This document shows, piece by piece, positions 1 through 11,020 of a DNA stretch of 64,000 bases (position 1 is the first letter of the stretch; every line of letters starts with the position of its first letter). The notes under the pieces were generated by a model. The model saw only the letters and a list, made by a program, of their open reading frames with translations, had not been told where the DNA came from and searched no databases. This DNA comes from Ariolimax columbianus. Its lineage: Eukaryota > Mollusca > Gastropoda > Stylommatophora > Arionidae. A program made the position numbers and the translations under genes. Location: the NCBI GenBank assembly GCA_036924085.1, contig JAVGWX010000007.1, forward strand, positions 36,326,248 to 36,390,247. The letters run 5' to 3'.

Positions 1-42
1 TGAAGTTGTGGAAGGAATTGTGTTCTGAAGTTGTGGAAGGAA
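1..42. repeat. Partial 25-bp tandem repeat at window edge
   Basis: The motif tgaagttgtggaaggaa occurs at positions 1 and 26, giving a 25-bp period. The array is cut by the window start, so its true length is unknown. Confidence 0.6.
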
Positions 43-419
43 ATAACTGATATTGAATTTGTATAATTATTATTGATTTCCTTTATTTTTAATCTAACTG
101 GTTTTAATATCTTTTCGTTTGCCATAAATTCGCCGCTCTCCACAATTACGTTGAATATTTCCTGTCTCCCCATTGTTCTCATGTCTCATCCCTGACCATA
201 CACGAAGTCAGCAGTTGTTAATGCTTCCCTAGTCTCCGATTCATCCCTCTTTCAAATGAATGTGTGCATAATTATTAATTCAATACCAGTCCCGATGTGC
301 AAGATGAATTCTGTAGCATATTATATTACTCGAGTCAAAAAGGCATTAAAATGTATGTTCACATTAAATTTCAGAAGAGAGGTCATTTCCTGGACTAAAG
401 CGCCGTTATATTCGCATCG
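43..419. other. No recognisable gene
   Basis: AT-rich sequence without a coherent reading frame or recognisable element. The last part may be degraded 5' sequence of the RT remnant that follows. Confidence 0.5.
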
Positions 420-1399
420 GTTTTAAGCAAGGATGTGTCTTAGTGCGCGACACTGCTCGGAATCGTCTATGCCCTGTTACCGAAGCATGCATTTGGTAAC
501 GCAATTGAAGGAATCTGCTTTCTCATTAAGTCGGATTGTCGGCTGTTCAACCTCGCAAGGCCAAAGGTCAAAACGAAGATCGGGGAAACCCACATGAGGG
601 ACTTGCTTTTCGCCGATGATGCTCCAATTCTTACACACGGTCAGCAGGAACTTCAAACCTCGCTAGATTATTTCACGCAGGCCTGAAAAGATTTGATCTC
701 ACAATAAGTCTCCAAAAAACACAAATGTGCTGGGACAGGAAGCAGATGTCTCGCCACGTTTTAGCTTCGATAATTATTTACTGGCAGCTGTGCATCAATT
801 CACATACCTGGAATCCGTCAACAACGACAGGCCCTCTCTAGACCCAGAAATAGACAATCGCATTGGCAAAACTGCTGCTACATTTGCCGACCTTACAACG
901 AGTGTTTGTGAAAACTAGAAACTGACAGAACCAAGGTCATGGCGTATAATGCACGTGTCGACAGCACGATCTTGTGCGGTAGAGAAACTAGGGCAAGTTA
1001 TACCAAACAAGAGCGCAGGTTTAACACCTTCCATCTACGACGCTTGTGATCCATTCATGGAATTACGCAGAGGGACAGAGTGACAAAGTCAGAGGTGCTC
1101 TCTAACACCAGTCTCCCAAGCATGTACATTCTTCTTAGGCAGCAAAGACCACAATGGCCTGGCCATGTTTGTTGCATGGACGAAGGTCACATTCCAAAAG
1201 ATATACTCTATGGACAGTTGGCGGATGACACGAGAACTGTCGGACGACCACAGTGTTACCAAAGATGTGTTTAAACGTGATATGATGGCAGTTGGCATGA
1301 GTTTGGACATCCTGGGGAAACGAAGCTGCAGCGCGATCTAAGTACAGATGCACTCTGAAGGGCTATCTCAAGCTTGGTGATGAGAAGCTCTTGTAACAC
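420..1399 (+). pseudogene. Degenerate LINE reverse transcriptase, family A (RT palm to C-terminus)
   Basis: Remnant of the reverse transcriptase of a non-LTR retrotransposon, the enzyme that copies element RNA into DNA at the target site. Readable pieces in order are FKQGCVL (about 422), LFNLARPKVKTK (about 546), the catalytic box RDLLFADDA (about 597-623), the thumb piece DPEIDNRIGKTAATFADL (about 842), and the C-terminal signature GHVCCMDEGHIPKDILYGQL (about 1164). Frameshifts and stops separate these blocks, so it is dead. The same signature recurs at 22,995, 43,960, 50,730 and 61,320, which I group as family A. The last codons run straight into the 18-bp array that follows. The exact LINE clade is not assigned. 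Confidence 0.85.
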
Positions 1400-1918
1400 G
1401 GAGAAATGAAACAACAAGGAGAAATGAAACAACAAGGAGAAATGAAACAACAAGGAGAAATGAAACAACAAGGAAAAATGAAACAAGGAGAAATGAAACA
1501 ACAAGGAGAACTGAAACAACGATGACAAATGAAACAACAAGGAGAAATGAAACAACAGGGAGAAATGAAACAACAAGGAGAAATGAAACAACAAGGAAAA
1601 ATGAAACAAGGAGAAATGAAACAACAAGGAGAAATGAAACAACAAGGAGAAATGAAACAACAAGGAGAAATGAAACAACAAGGAGAAATGAAACAACAAG
1701 GAGAAATGAAACAACAAGGAGAAATGAAACAACAAGGAGAAATGAAACAACAAGGAGAAATGAAACAACACAGAGAAATGAAACAACAAGGAGAAATGAA
1801 ACAACAAGGAGAAATGAAACAACACAGAGAAATGAAACAACAAGGAGAAATGAAACAACAAGGAGAAATGAAACAACAAGGAGAAATGAAACAACAAGGT
1901 GAAATGAAACAACAAAGA
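1400..1918. repeat. 18-bp minisatellite, about 29 units, at the 3' end of a LINE
   Basis: Unit ggagaaatgaaacaacaa, 18 bp, with some 15-bp variants that lack aac. It begins after acacgg, where the LINE reading frame ends, and stops before the LINE 3' tail (aaacattttgtttacca). The related LINE at 61,320-61,990 has the same flanks with only a short non-repeated purine stretch between them. In the plus strand it reads as GEMKQQ repeats, but this is not a credible separate gene. Confidence 0.95.
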
Positions 1919-2008
1919 GAAAACATTTTGTTTACCACTTTAATGTCTTATCATCATATAGTCAGTCAGACTGAAAAGTGATACTACTAACATCTATGTC
2001 ATGAAACT
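1919..2008 (+). mobile_element. 3' untranslated tail of the family A LINE
   Basis: The sequence from ttttgtttaccact through atagtcagtcagactgaaaa is shared, with mismatches, by the LINE tail near 61,930-61,990. This identifies it as the element 3' UTR displaced by the 18-bp array. Confidence 0.7.
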
Positions 2009-2646
2009 TCTGCAGTTTGAGAGACAAGACTTATGTATGGATCAACATATGTCTGCACTTTGGGAGACAAGACTGATGTATGGATCAACAGATATCTGCA
2101 GTTTGGGAGACAAGACTGACGTATGGATTAACAGATATCTGCAGTTTGGGAGACAAGACTGACGTATGGATCAACAGATATCTGCAGTTTGGGAGACAAG
2201 ACTGATGTATGGATCAACAGATATCTGCAGTTTGGGAGACAAGACTGACGTATGGATCAACAGATATCTGCAGTTTGGGAGACAAGACTGACGTATGGAT
2301 CAACATATATCTGCAGTTTGGGAGACAAGACTGATGTATGGATCAACAGATATCTGCAGTTTGGGAGACAAGACTGACGTATGGATCAACAGATATCTGC
2401 AGTTTGGGAGACAAGACTGACGTATGGATCAACAGATATCTGCAGTTTGGGAGACAAGACTGATGTATGGATCAACAGATATCTGCAGTTTGGGAGACAA
2501 GACTGACGTATGGATCAACAGATATCTGCAGTTTGGGAGACAAGACTGACGTATGGATCAACATATATCTGCAGTTTGGGAGACAAGACTGATGTATGGA
2601 TCAACAGATATCTGCAGTTTGGGAGACAAGACTGATGTATGGATCA
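2009..2646. repeat. 43-bp minisatellite, about 15 units, with 6-unit higher-order period
   Basis: The unit contains tatggatcaacagatatctg followed by cagtttgggagacaagactg and acg or atg. The variant acatatatc recurs at 2,303 and 2,561, exactly 258 bp or six units apart, and the acg/atg pattern repeats with it. The first unit is divergent and resembles the LINE 3' tail near 62,010. Confidence 0.95.
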
Positions 2647-3059
2647 GGTGAAACATATTAATCATATCTGACCTCACGCCCACGTTGGTCTTTTAAAAAC
2701 AGCCTGTATTGACAGTAGCCTGGGTAACTAGGTATGGATCAATACCGTGATTCCCATAGTGGTGAACTTGCTGCGAAGCCTCGCATACACTACAGCTAGG
2801 AGGACCGAAGTCCAACATTTTACAGTGTGTTTCGGGATATAAAAAGAACCTCGGCTAAAGACCCATCATCTACATATTTAAACCAACTCGACACAAGTAG
2901 ATTAAAGCAGCAGCAACAACAACATCATAAACAACAACAAAAACAACAGGAACACCACCACCAACAACAACATAGATATGTCTGTAGTTTGATAATTCCA
3001 ATACTCATACGAATCTCTGCTGTTCATTCAACCTTCATTTGCACCAATTGATCTTGTAC

Positions 3060-3091
<32 letters not shown>

Positions 3092-3743
3092 TATATATAT
3101 ATATGTACCTATACATTCACGATGACTTCTGACTTAATGTTCCTAGCTGTTTCCACTTTCCGGATAATTCTTGTAATTTCTGTTTTGTTTCCCAGGCTTC
3201 GATTGCATGCACTATTTTAACCTCCACATAAACACGCATAAATACATACAAACTAAAGCATGTTTATGCATCTGTCTGCGTGTCTTTCTTTCTATCTGTA
3301 AGTTTACGGATATCTGTCTATATATCTGCCACTGGGTTTCGATGACATATCGTTCGGTTCCTCGCTGCTGTATCGTCATTTCGCACGCTCCCGTTCTCGC
3401 GAGCCTTAACGACTTTATTTTCGATTTTAGTAACCGGAGAACACAAGAGCTAATGTAACACTATATGTGAATGCCAGATTGCGTGAGGCAGCTATTTTTG
3501 GTGTCCATTTGGAGAATGGAGAATAAACGTGCGTTATAAAACTGTAAGATACAAAATGACTGCAATTGCCAATACCAAAGGCGGATTCAGTGTTATGGCA
3601 TCTCGATTGGAGTATATATTTTGTTTAGCTACAAAAAACAAAATAAAACAAATACAATACTTTTTTGTGTAAAATAAGTCTATTTAAAAAATTTATTATA
3701 CCAATTGTTAATTAGTTGATATAGAGATCATCATCATCATCAT
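2647..3743. other. No gene; CAA-rich and CT/TA microsatellites
   Basis: Contains a CAA/CAG-rich stretch at about 2,905-2,970 and a (CT)n-(TA)n microsatellite at 3,061-3,105. The open frame over the CAA stretch is low-complexity. No recognisable element was seen otherwise. Confidence 0.6.
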
Positions 3744-3877
3744 CTGGTTGATCAGTCCAGAGACTGGTTGTAAGGTTGTCTGAGTATGTCTCTCTATTTG
3801 ACGCTATTCTCTGGTTGATCAGTCCGGAGACTGATTGTAAGGTTGTCTGAGTATGTCTCTCCATTTGAACCTACCCT
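3744..3877. repeat. 67-bp tandem duplication inside LINE 3' end
   Basis: Two copies starting with ctggttgatcagtcc at 3,744 and 3,811. They lie in the C-terminal coding end of the minus-strand RT remnant, so this is a local duplication within the element. Confidence 0.9.
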
Positions 3878-5640
3878 CTGCAGTTCTCTTCATTGCAGCA
3901 TAAGTTGGTACTTTAATGTCCCTGCATGTCTGAGATGTAAAGGTGAGTCTTGGTCACCCCGGTCCTCTCTTCTCTTGAATATTGCCCTCTAGTATCTTCT
4001 GTAGAAGACTGTCATGTCTCATATTGTGACCCAGCCAACTGAACCGACGTTTTTTGTATCATATACAATATTTGTTTTTTGTACCCACTTCATTGAGTAC
4101 ATTGTCGCTGGATCTTCTTTCTGTCCAACTAACTCTTTTCATTCTAGGATAGCGCCACATTTCAAACGCTTCCAAGCTTTTCTCATCCTTCTTAACCAAA
4201 GTCCACGTTTCAGCCCCATACAATGCCATTGGCCATATAGGAGTGGCGATTTTTGTTCCTCAGTTCTATCCTGATATTCTTTGAGGTTAGCAATTTCGGT
4301 TTTTGTCTGAAGCTATTTTTTGACATTGCAATCCTTGTCTTAATTTCAGTCTCTTAGCGGCCATCTTCTGTTACGGTTTGCCCCAAATATGTAAACTTTT
4401 GTACTTGTTCGATCATTTCTCCATCGATGGATACATTAATTTACCTATTTCGCTTGGATGTCACCAACGTCTTTGTCTTCGCCTATAGAGAAATGCATGC
4501 ACATTTGATAGATGAATGACGGTTGCAATTTGATTGTTGATATCATGGCACTCCTGCAATATTTTTATATTTGGTTCTACCTGTGTCATTGCATCAACTT
4601 TGACCGACAGCAATATCGATGCAATGGTAATAACTAGTTAAACCCAATTTCTTTTTACTGGTTTAGAAGGTCATGAAGAGTCTGTATACAACCAGTTTCT
4701 TCATCTCAATTTGATCTATTTTGTATGCATTAACTGACCCCAACTATTTCTTTTGGCAATGCATTACATGCATTCTCCATTTTGTGACAACAACAATAAT
4801 TCTTAATATCTTTCTTTAATTAATTTGTAGCCGCTTGTTCTTCTAGGAGATTTGATCATTTTCCTTGATAATAACTACAACCAAAGTTGCAGTAACCATG
4901 AGACAATAATTGTATTCTCCCTGTTCAAGTGGCAATGTCCGCTTTGACTTCATCGACTAAGATGCCATCTAGGTCAATGGCCTTACCATCTCTCAAAGCA
5001 TTATGGCTTTCTTGATTTCTTTTGTATTTGGTTTCTCGCAATTAACGTGTAGACCCCTTTCTGCGGCTGAATGTTTTGGAGACATTGGAGTTGATTTATT
5101 TAAAAGTTCTTCCAAACGTTCTGCACATATCTTCACCTGCTCTCGTGTTGCTAATCTAAGTTGTTTTCTTTATCGCTAATATAGTATTCTGTTTGCTTAT
5201 ATTTCCCTGCTAATTTGTTTGTGCTGCTGTACTGGTCTATCTTAATTTATTTAGCTATAGTTTCCTTCTCTTCTTTGGCAAATTCGTCGATATATTCCCT
5301 ACAATATCTCTGCTAATGCTTGTTTGTATTTCTTTGTTGCGTTCAATGTATATTTGCAGACGTTTGTCTATAGTTATTCCGGTCATCCTTCTCGTCAAAT
5401 CTAATTACTTTTTCTTTAGTTCCGTTATTACTGCTTCAGTTTGTATTTTCATCCGTCCGTTGTGTCGGTGTTCTTTTTTCTCCATCACATTTGTTCAAGT
5501 CTTGTTCAATACACCTTCTACCTGCTGTCGGTGCTCTTCTGCATCTGTATTTCTTCTGTTGCTCAACTTATATTTGAACTATCAGAAGATAGTGGTCTGA
5601 TGCCACATTTGAACCACTTTATACATATATTGAACATAAT
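3744..5640 (-). pseudogene. Degenerate LINE reverse transcriptase
   Basis: Read on the minus strand from the high-coordinate end, pieces appear in the order expected for a non-LTR RT. The first is a linker near 5,200-5,160 with KLAGKYKQTEYYISD and ATREQV. Next is an RT N-terminal region near 5,030 with CEKPNTKEIKKAI. The thumb then has KFTYLGQTVTEDGR and ETEIKTRIA around 4,410-4,310. The C-terminal region around 4,200-3,860 has RRMRKAWKRLKCGAILE and GTLKYQLMLQ. Many stops and frameshifts show it is inactive. No endonuclease domain is visible at its 5' side. Confidence 0.8.
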
Positions 5641-5795
5641 AACGACCTAAACCCAGATTGAACAAGGCGTCGTCGGGCAGGTAAGACGGCTTTCTCTTCC
5701 ATAAAGATGGCACTAGAACCAACCCACGATAAGAGTCTGCGCGTCTCCCTACTTATCTCCCCAATTCTCCCAGCATTGTTCTAATCTGCAGAAAC
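5641..5795. other. Short unassigned interval
   Basis: No recognisable feature. It may be degraded sequence of the plus-strand RT tail that follows. Confidence 0.4.
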
Positions 5796-6200
5796 TTAAT
5801 GACTTACAAAAGAAATGATCCAAACTTAGAGTGTCCTAAGATACGTATTGGCCTCACGTTCCACAACCAACGTTTAAAAGATCTTCACAACACTAACGTA
5901 CGACAAATGTCATTGGTGAAGGATGCAGTTACCCGGGCAGACAAGGTAAAGCATCGCTGGGCTGGTCATCTACTTCGGAGAGCGGATGGCAGCACGACAG
6001 CAATCTGGTACCCACGAGACAGAGAAGCGATCACGGGGAAGCCCCCATCTTGGCGCCGGTCCGACTCCCTCAAACTCAGGAACAATATCTACGATGCAAC
6101 AGACATAAAACTTATCGCCCACTGGTCCAACGTGAACCAAAACAATGGAAGCGAAGTTGGGACCCGCCGGGGTGTAACCGCCTGTGAGGAACGGTAATCC
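5796..6200 (+). pseudogene. LINE RT C-terminal fragment (RWAGHLLRRADG type)
   Basis: The frame from about 5,799 to 6,195 encodes KHRWAGHLLRRADGST, then WYPRD and a GKPPSWR segment. This matches the C-terminal region of one class of non-LTR RT proteins (consensus RWAGHVARR-WYPRD-RGRPP-RW). The N-terminal catalytic region is missing, so it is a 5'-truncated or decayed copy. The endings GSEVGT and GRRGV-like text are degraded. Confidence 0.65.
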
Positions 6201-6821
6201 AGTAATATATCTCGTACTTGTACAAACATATCTGCCAGTGTTGGGATGAGGGGACCGTATCACAAGACACTAGAGACACCAACATAATCACCATTTACAA
6301 CAAAAAAAAGGGAGACGGAGCAGATTGCAATAATTATAGGGGACTATCGCTCCCCAACACCGTAGACAAAGTGTTTGGTCGTGTCATCCTAAGCAGGTTG
6401 TAGAAGCTGGCCGACAGGGTGTACCTGGAGTCTCAGTGTGGTTTTCGTGCAGAATGGTCCACCTTTGGTATGGTCTTTCACTGAGACAACTGCAACAGAA
6501 ATGCAGAGAACAACACAGACCACTATTTCTTTCCTTCATCGACCTCACCAAGGCATTCGACCTGGTAAACTGAGAGGGTCTTTTTAAAGTATTGTCTAAA
6601 GTTGGCTGCCCACCTAAACTGCTGAGCATGATTAGGTTTTTCATGTGGGCATGAAAAGACAGTGCTGCAGGATGGTCAGAAATCTGAGGCCTTCGACATT
6701 AACAGTGGAGTTAAACAAGGTTGTGTCATGGCTCCGACTCTATTCGGCATTTTCTTTGCCATCGTGCTTAAACACGACTTTGGAGCTGCCACAGGGGGTT
6801 CTTTCTGCATACTAGGTCAGA

Positions 6822-7668
6822 TAGGAGACTATTCAATCTAACCAGACTGCGAGCAAAAAGTAAGAGAAGGGAGACTGTCCGATGGGAGACTATTCAATCT
6901 AACTAGACTGCGAGCAAAAAGTAAGGGAATGGAGACTGTCAGATGGGAGACTATTCAATCTAACTAGACTGCGAGCAAAAAGTAAGAGAGGGAGACTGTC
7001 AGATGGGAGACTATTCAATCTAACTAGACTGAGAGCAAAAAGTAAGAGAGGGAGACTGTCAGATGGGAGACTATTCAATCTAACTAGACTGCGAGCAAAA
7101 AGTAAGAGAGGGAGACTGTCAGATGGGAGACTATTCAATCTAACTAGACTGAGAGCAAAAAGTAAGAGAGGGAGACTGTCAGATGGGAGACTATTCAATC
7201 TAACTAGACTGAGAGCAAAAAGTAAGAGAAGGAGACTGTCAGATGGGAGACTATTCAATCTAACTAGACTGAGAGCAAAAAGTAAGAGAGGGAGACTGTC
7301 AGATGGGAGACTATTCAATCTAACTAGACTGCGAGCAAAAAGTAAGAGAGGGAGACTGTCAGATGGGAGACTATTCAATCTAACTAGACTGAGAGCAAAA
7401 AGTAAGAGAGGGAGACTGTCAGATGGGAGACTATTCAATCTAACCAGACTGAGAGCAAAAAGTAAGAGAGGGAGACTGTCAGATGGGAGACTATTCAATC
7501 TAACTAGACTGAGAGCAAAAAGTAAGAGAGGGAGACTGTCAGATGGGAGACTATTCAATCTAACTAGACTGCGAGCAAAAAGTAAGAGAGGGAGACTGTC
7601 AGATGGGAGACTATTCAATCTAACTAGACTGAGAGCAAAAAGTAAGAGAAGGGAGACTATCATTCGGG
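6822..7668. repeat. 60/61-bp minisatellite, 14 units, inside RT coding sequence
   Basis: Starts of actattcaatctaac fall at 6,828, 6,889, 6,950 and then every 60 bp to 7,610. The unit in the RT frame reads DGRLFNLTRLRAKSK plus RGRLS, a segment present once in the homologous RT at about 540-590. It sits just before the FADD catalytic box. The first units are 61 bp, and the rest are 60 bp after loss of one base, which makes the later ones a 20-codon repeat. Confidence 0.97.
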
Positions 7669-8360
7669 ATATGATCTTCGCAGACGATGCTGTCCTGGTC
7701 GCCCACACGGAAGCTGAAATTAAGATTTTCATAAATTGGTTGGATAAATTATGTGGCCTGTTTGGACTCACCAGCAGCACACAAAAGACGAAAGTGATGG
7801 CTCAGTGTGCAGATCCTCCAGACATTGTCTTAAACGACAAAAATCCGGAAGAAGTACAATACTTTAATTACCTCGGATCTATCATCACCGACAACCTTTC
7901 ACTGGACGCAGAGCTGCAGAAGCGATTAGGAAGGGCTTCATCGGCACTTGCCAGGCTCTCACAGAGAGTGTGGAATAACATCATGATGACCATCTCCACA
8001 AAGGTTGCGGTGTACAGATCATGTCTGATTCTGCTCTGTGCCAGCGAAACATAGACTATGTATGCCTCACACGAAAAAAGGCGAAATGCTTTTCATATGC
8101 GCTGCCTGAGACGCAAACTTGGAATTTCATGGAGGGACAAACAACGACGTGTTGGATCGTGCAAAGATTGCCAGTTTAGTTACGATCCTCCGCCAGCGCT
8201 GCTTGCGGTGGCTTGGTCACGTGTGCAGAATGTAGGATGGGTGAATATCAAAATATATCCTATACGGAGAGCTGACCACGGGCAAGCGAAAGAAAGACAG
8301 ACCCATCCTCCGCTACAAAGATGATTGCAAGCGTGACCTGAAGGCGTTGGATATAAACAG

Positions 8361-8670
8361 CTGCAGCTGAGAGGAACTTGCCAAAGACATCACCGACTGG
8401 AGGCAGGCTTTGTGTGTTAGTCTGCAACTGAGAGGAACTTGCAAAAGACATCACCGACTGGAGGCAGGCTTTGTGTGTTAGTCTGCAACTGAGAGGAACT
8501 TGCCAAAGACATCACCGACTGGAGGCAGGCTTTGTGTGTTAGTCTGCAACTGAGAGGAACTTGCCAAAGACATCACCGACTGGAGGCAGGCTTTGTGTGT
8601 TAGTCTGCAACTGAGAGGAACTTGCCAAAGACATCACCGACTGGAGGCAGGCTTTGTGTGTTAGTCTGCA
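8361..8670. repeat. 61-bp minisatellite, 5 units, in RT C-terminal coding region
   Basis: CTGCA occurs at 8,361 and, after five 61-bp steps, at 8,666. The unit corresponds to the RT tail EELAKDITDWRQALCVS, which should occur once. It is flanked by native sequence on both sides (KALDINS before, QAGK after). Confidence 0.97.
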
Positions 8671-8817
8671 GGCAGGGAAGACAAATTTTGCGTGAAGATG
8701 CAGACTCCAAACGTGTGCGGCGAAAGCAAGGGCAAAAACTGACTACCCCCTCTGTACCGCGAAGTCCATTGTCTCTTGAGACTGACAGGATGCCAATCAA
8801 CCAATAAATCAAATCTC

Positions 8818-8818
<1 letters not shown>

Positions 8819-8899
<81 letters not shown>
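8819..8899. repeat. (TA)n microsatellite
   Basis: About 80 bp of uninterrupted TA just downstream of the LINE remnant. Confidence 0.98.
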
Positions 8900-8904
<5 letters not shown>

Positions 8905-9089
8905 CATATATATTGACGGTGTGCAATGATGCTCTGAACTTTCTGTCTATACATATATGGTCAACCTTGTTTTGTGTCCTTTGGTCTAGTGACGGCCATG
9001 TTTCTCTGTGTATTCTTGTATGTGGAACATTCTGCGACAATTCACCTGATGATTTAACAGACGTCCATGAGTAATACTCAATGTTCATT

Positions 9090-9600
9090 TTTGTCCCCAT
9101 TTCAAGATCTGTTGGAATCCTATATTATCATTCTCAAACCTTAACATTTAGGTCATCTATCAACATTCTCACGTTTTGTATTCACTCTTTTGTTGGAGTA
9201 AAGTCTGATGTAAAATTCTTCTTTCCCTTTGTCAGTAGGTCGTGATTATCTGTATCTTCTTCTTTGAAGATTAGAAAGTAGTATTCAATGTCAAACTGTC
9301 TCCCATTCTATAATTGCACTGTGTGCATCTTTTGATAGCATTAGAATCCCACCTTTGCTATTGTGTCCGCCTTCATCAGTGTAGCGACACCAGCATTTCC
9401 CCTGAACTCAGTTTCATCCTCTTCATCACTCTCCACGCTGTTTCAACCAGTGCCAGAATATCGATTTCGTAATTTCCCATTTCAACTGCCACCTGTGTAT
9501 CCTTTCTCTGTTCATACATTGTACACAAGGTCCAGATAACAAATCTTGAGATCTTCATACAAGAAACCTAGAAACCCAACGATGCAGATTCATCGCGTCT
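9090..9600 (-). pseudogene. LINE AP-endonuclease domain fragment
   Basis: Minus-strand translation gives FVIWTLCTMYEQRKDTQVAV, then MGNYEIDILALVETAW, LSSGE, then after a stop GGHNSKGGILMLSKDAHSAI and IEWETV. This matches the N-terminal half of the apurinic-type endonuclease of non-LTR retrotransposons (order: WNVRTL, IDILG-ET-W, GV-I-LSK). In active elements this domain nicks target DNA to prime reverse transcription. The remainder of the domain is frameshifted, and no linked RT is visible beside it. Confidence 0.75.
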
Positions 9601-10083
9601 TTTGCCCTCTTGACAGATGACTTGAATCTGTCTTTAACGGTCAAGTTGTATTTTTCGTTTCAGTTATTTTGTCAATAACTGTTGAAGTTGTTGTAGCTTA
9701 AAGTTTCTGCAGGATGAGGCAGCCATGTCAAACCCTTCTTGACAAGTTCAGAATGACACAATTATATGCTCCCGTTTCGGACAGCAGTAACGCTCGGCCG
9801 ATCTACGAGTGAACTTCAAATGAAAACCTTAAAAATGAGAGAGAAATTAGAAAAACAATTTCTTTGTACTGTAACTTTTTAATATGGTTGCTAAGGATGT
9901 CAAGAGTGCCCTGCATGTGCCATCAGGGTTAAGCTTGGTGTAACACAAACACGAAAAAGGAGTTAACTTTTAGCCCATAAAGCTACGTTCAGTACATCTA
10001 CCGATATGTCCTATGTCATATAAAGTAATCTACAAACACGAATCAAATTTCAAAGTGATGCACCCTATTGGACAAATATCTTA
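9601..10083. other. No recognisable gene
   Basis: AT-rich sequence; no element or long coding block recognised. Confidence 0.5.
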
Positions 10084-10325
10084 AAATTAAAGGCGACGGC
10101 TCGAATTCATCGCCACGGGTTTCCCCCACATGGCTCCGTCTCTCTCCCCCGAACAGCATCCCCGCCGGCAGAGGGCATCGCACAAAGCACGAACTCCGTA
10201 GCTCCAGCGATGAACGCAGAGATCTCAGGGACAATTGCTATCATGGATCGACCGCTGCAGCTCGAACCCAGACCGTCTGAACACAAGGCAAACGGCTTGA
10301 CCACTTTGCCAGAGAGACCACCTAA
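10084..10325 (-). mobile_element. tRNA-derived SINE candidate
   Basis: On the minus strand, near 10,310-10,260, TGGCAAAGTGG matches a polymerase III A box, and GGGTTCGAGCTGC about 35 bp on is a partial B box. Spacing and flanks look like the head of a tRNA-derived SINE, followed by about 170 bp of body. The B box is imperfect, so an active promoter is unlikely. Confidence 0.55.
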
Positions 10326-10377
10326 ATATCTTAAGTGTCCCACTTGAAAAGACCGTATAAGGTATTCAAAATAGATA

Positions 10378-10479
10378 ACAAGGCGCTGTTTAAGCCAATA
10401 CAACATTCACAATGTGAGGAAATATACAACAAGGCGCTATTTAAACCAATACAACATTCACAATGTGAGGAAATATACT
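10378..10479. repeat. 51-bp tandem duplication
   Basis: acaaggcgct at 10,378 and 10,429 starts two copies (about 51 bp each) that differ by two or three bases and both run through cacaatgtgaggaaatatac. Confidence 0.95.
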
Positions 10480-11020
10480 TTCACAGATGATGAAATTGAA
10501 AAGTTTTCTTTCAATTGGCTGGAAGTCCATTCTATAGAATCTAAGACACGAAAAGTAGTCGAGTGTCAAGTTAGTACGGAATTGAAACTGAAAGCCATTA
10601 ATCTTTTGGGGGTCTAAAATATCAAGTCGTTCTTTGACCTGTTCGCATGTGATTGAAGGATACTTTTCGTGCGAATTTAAATGATTCAGTGAATGTATTT
10701 ATGGCGCAGATACATGGACACTGGATAACAAGTTGGAACAGAGTATCTAAGCTTTTGAAATGTGGGTAAATAGAAAATAAGGTATTTCTTTGAAATAGAA
10801 GGATAAAAATGTGGACGTATTGAAAAAGTTGGGAGAAATGAGATTTAATGACTGAAATCAAGGTTGGTCAATTAATATATTTTGATCACATAACAAGACA
10901 TACCTCTTTGTTGAAGGACTTACTAGGTGGTCTGGTGGAAGGTAGTCGTCTGAAAGGTAGACAACGTTATATGTGGGTGGATGACATCAGTAGATGGATT
11001 GACAAATTCCTGTTAGATAG
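10480..11020 (+). pseudogene. LINE RT C-terminal fragment
   Basis: Plus-strand text includes GADTWTLDNKLEQSI and AFEMWVNRK (about 10,702-10,775), then IKVGQLIYFDHITRHTSLLK, GLVEGSRLKGRQRYMWVDDI and SRWID (about 10,862-11,007). This is the thumb-to-tail region of a non-LTR RT (WTL-KLE-AFEMW, FGHI-RH, GRQR-W-DDI). Frameshifts occur between the blocks. It ends at a pyrimidine-rich tract. Confidence 0.8.

Larger units (their letters stand above)
6215..8720 (+). pseudogene. LINE reverse transcriptase split by two internal minisatellites
   Basis: Remnant of a non-LTR RT related to family A. Blocks in order: CWDEGTVSQDTRDTNIITIY and DCNNYRGLSLPNTVDKVFGR (about 6,236-6,390); ESQCGFRAEWST (about 6,430); FIDLTKAFDLVN (about 6,535); INSGVKQGCVMAPTLFGIFF (about 6,702); FLHTRSDRRLFNLTRLRAK (about 6,800-6,860). 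The catalytic block MIFADDAVLVAHTEAEI follows at 7,671. The thumb contains EEVQYFNYLGSIITDN (about 7,845), and the tail reads CKRDLKALDIN then EELAKDITDWRQALCVSLQ. Two arrays (6,822-7,668 and 8,361-8,670) interrupt the protein at points where the native protein is continuous. Frameshifts elsewhere confirm it is dead. Confidence 0.9.

Noticed and set aside
2827..3051. Glutamine-rich host protein
   Set aside because: Short frame over a CAA microsatellite with no other support.
6899..7780. 293-codon minus-strand frame over the 60-bp array
   Set aside because: Antisense to RT-derived units whose plus-strand meaning is clear.
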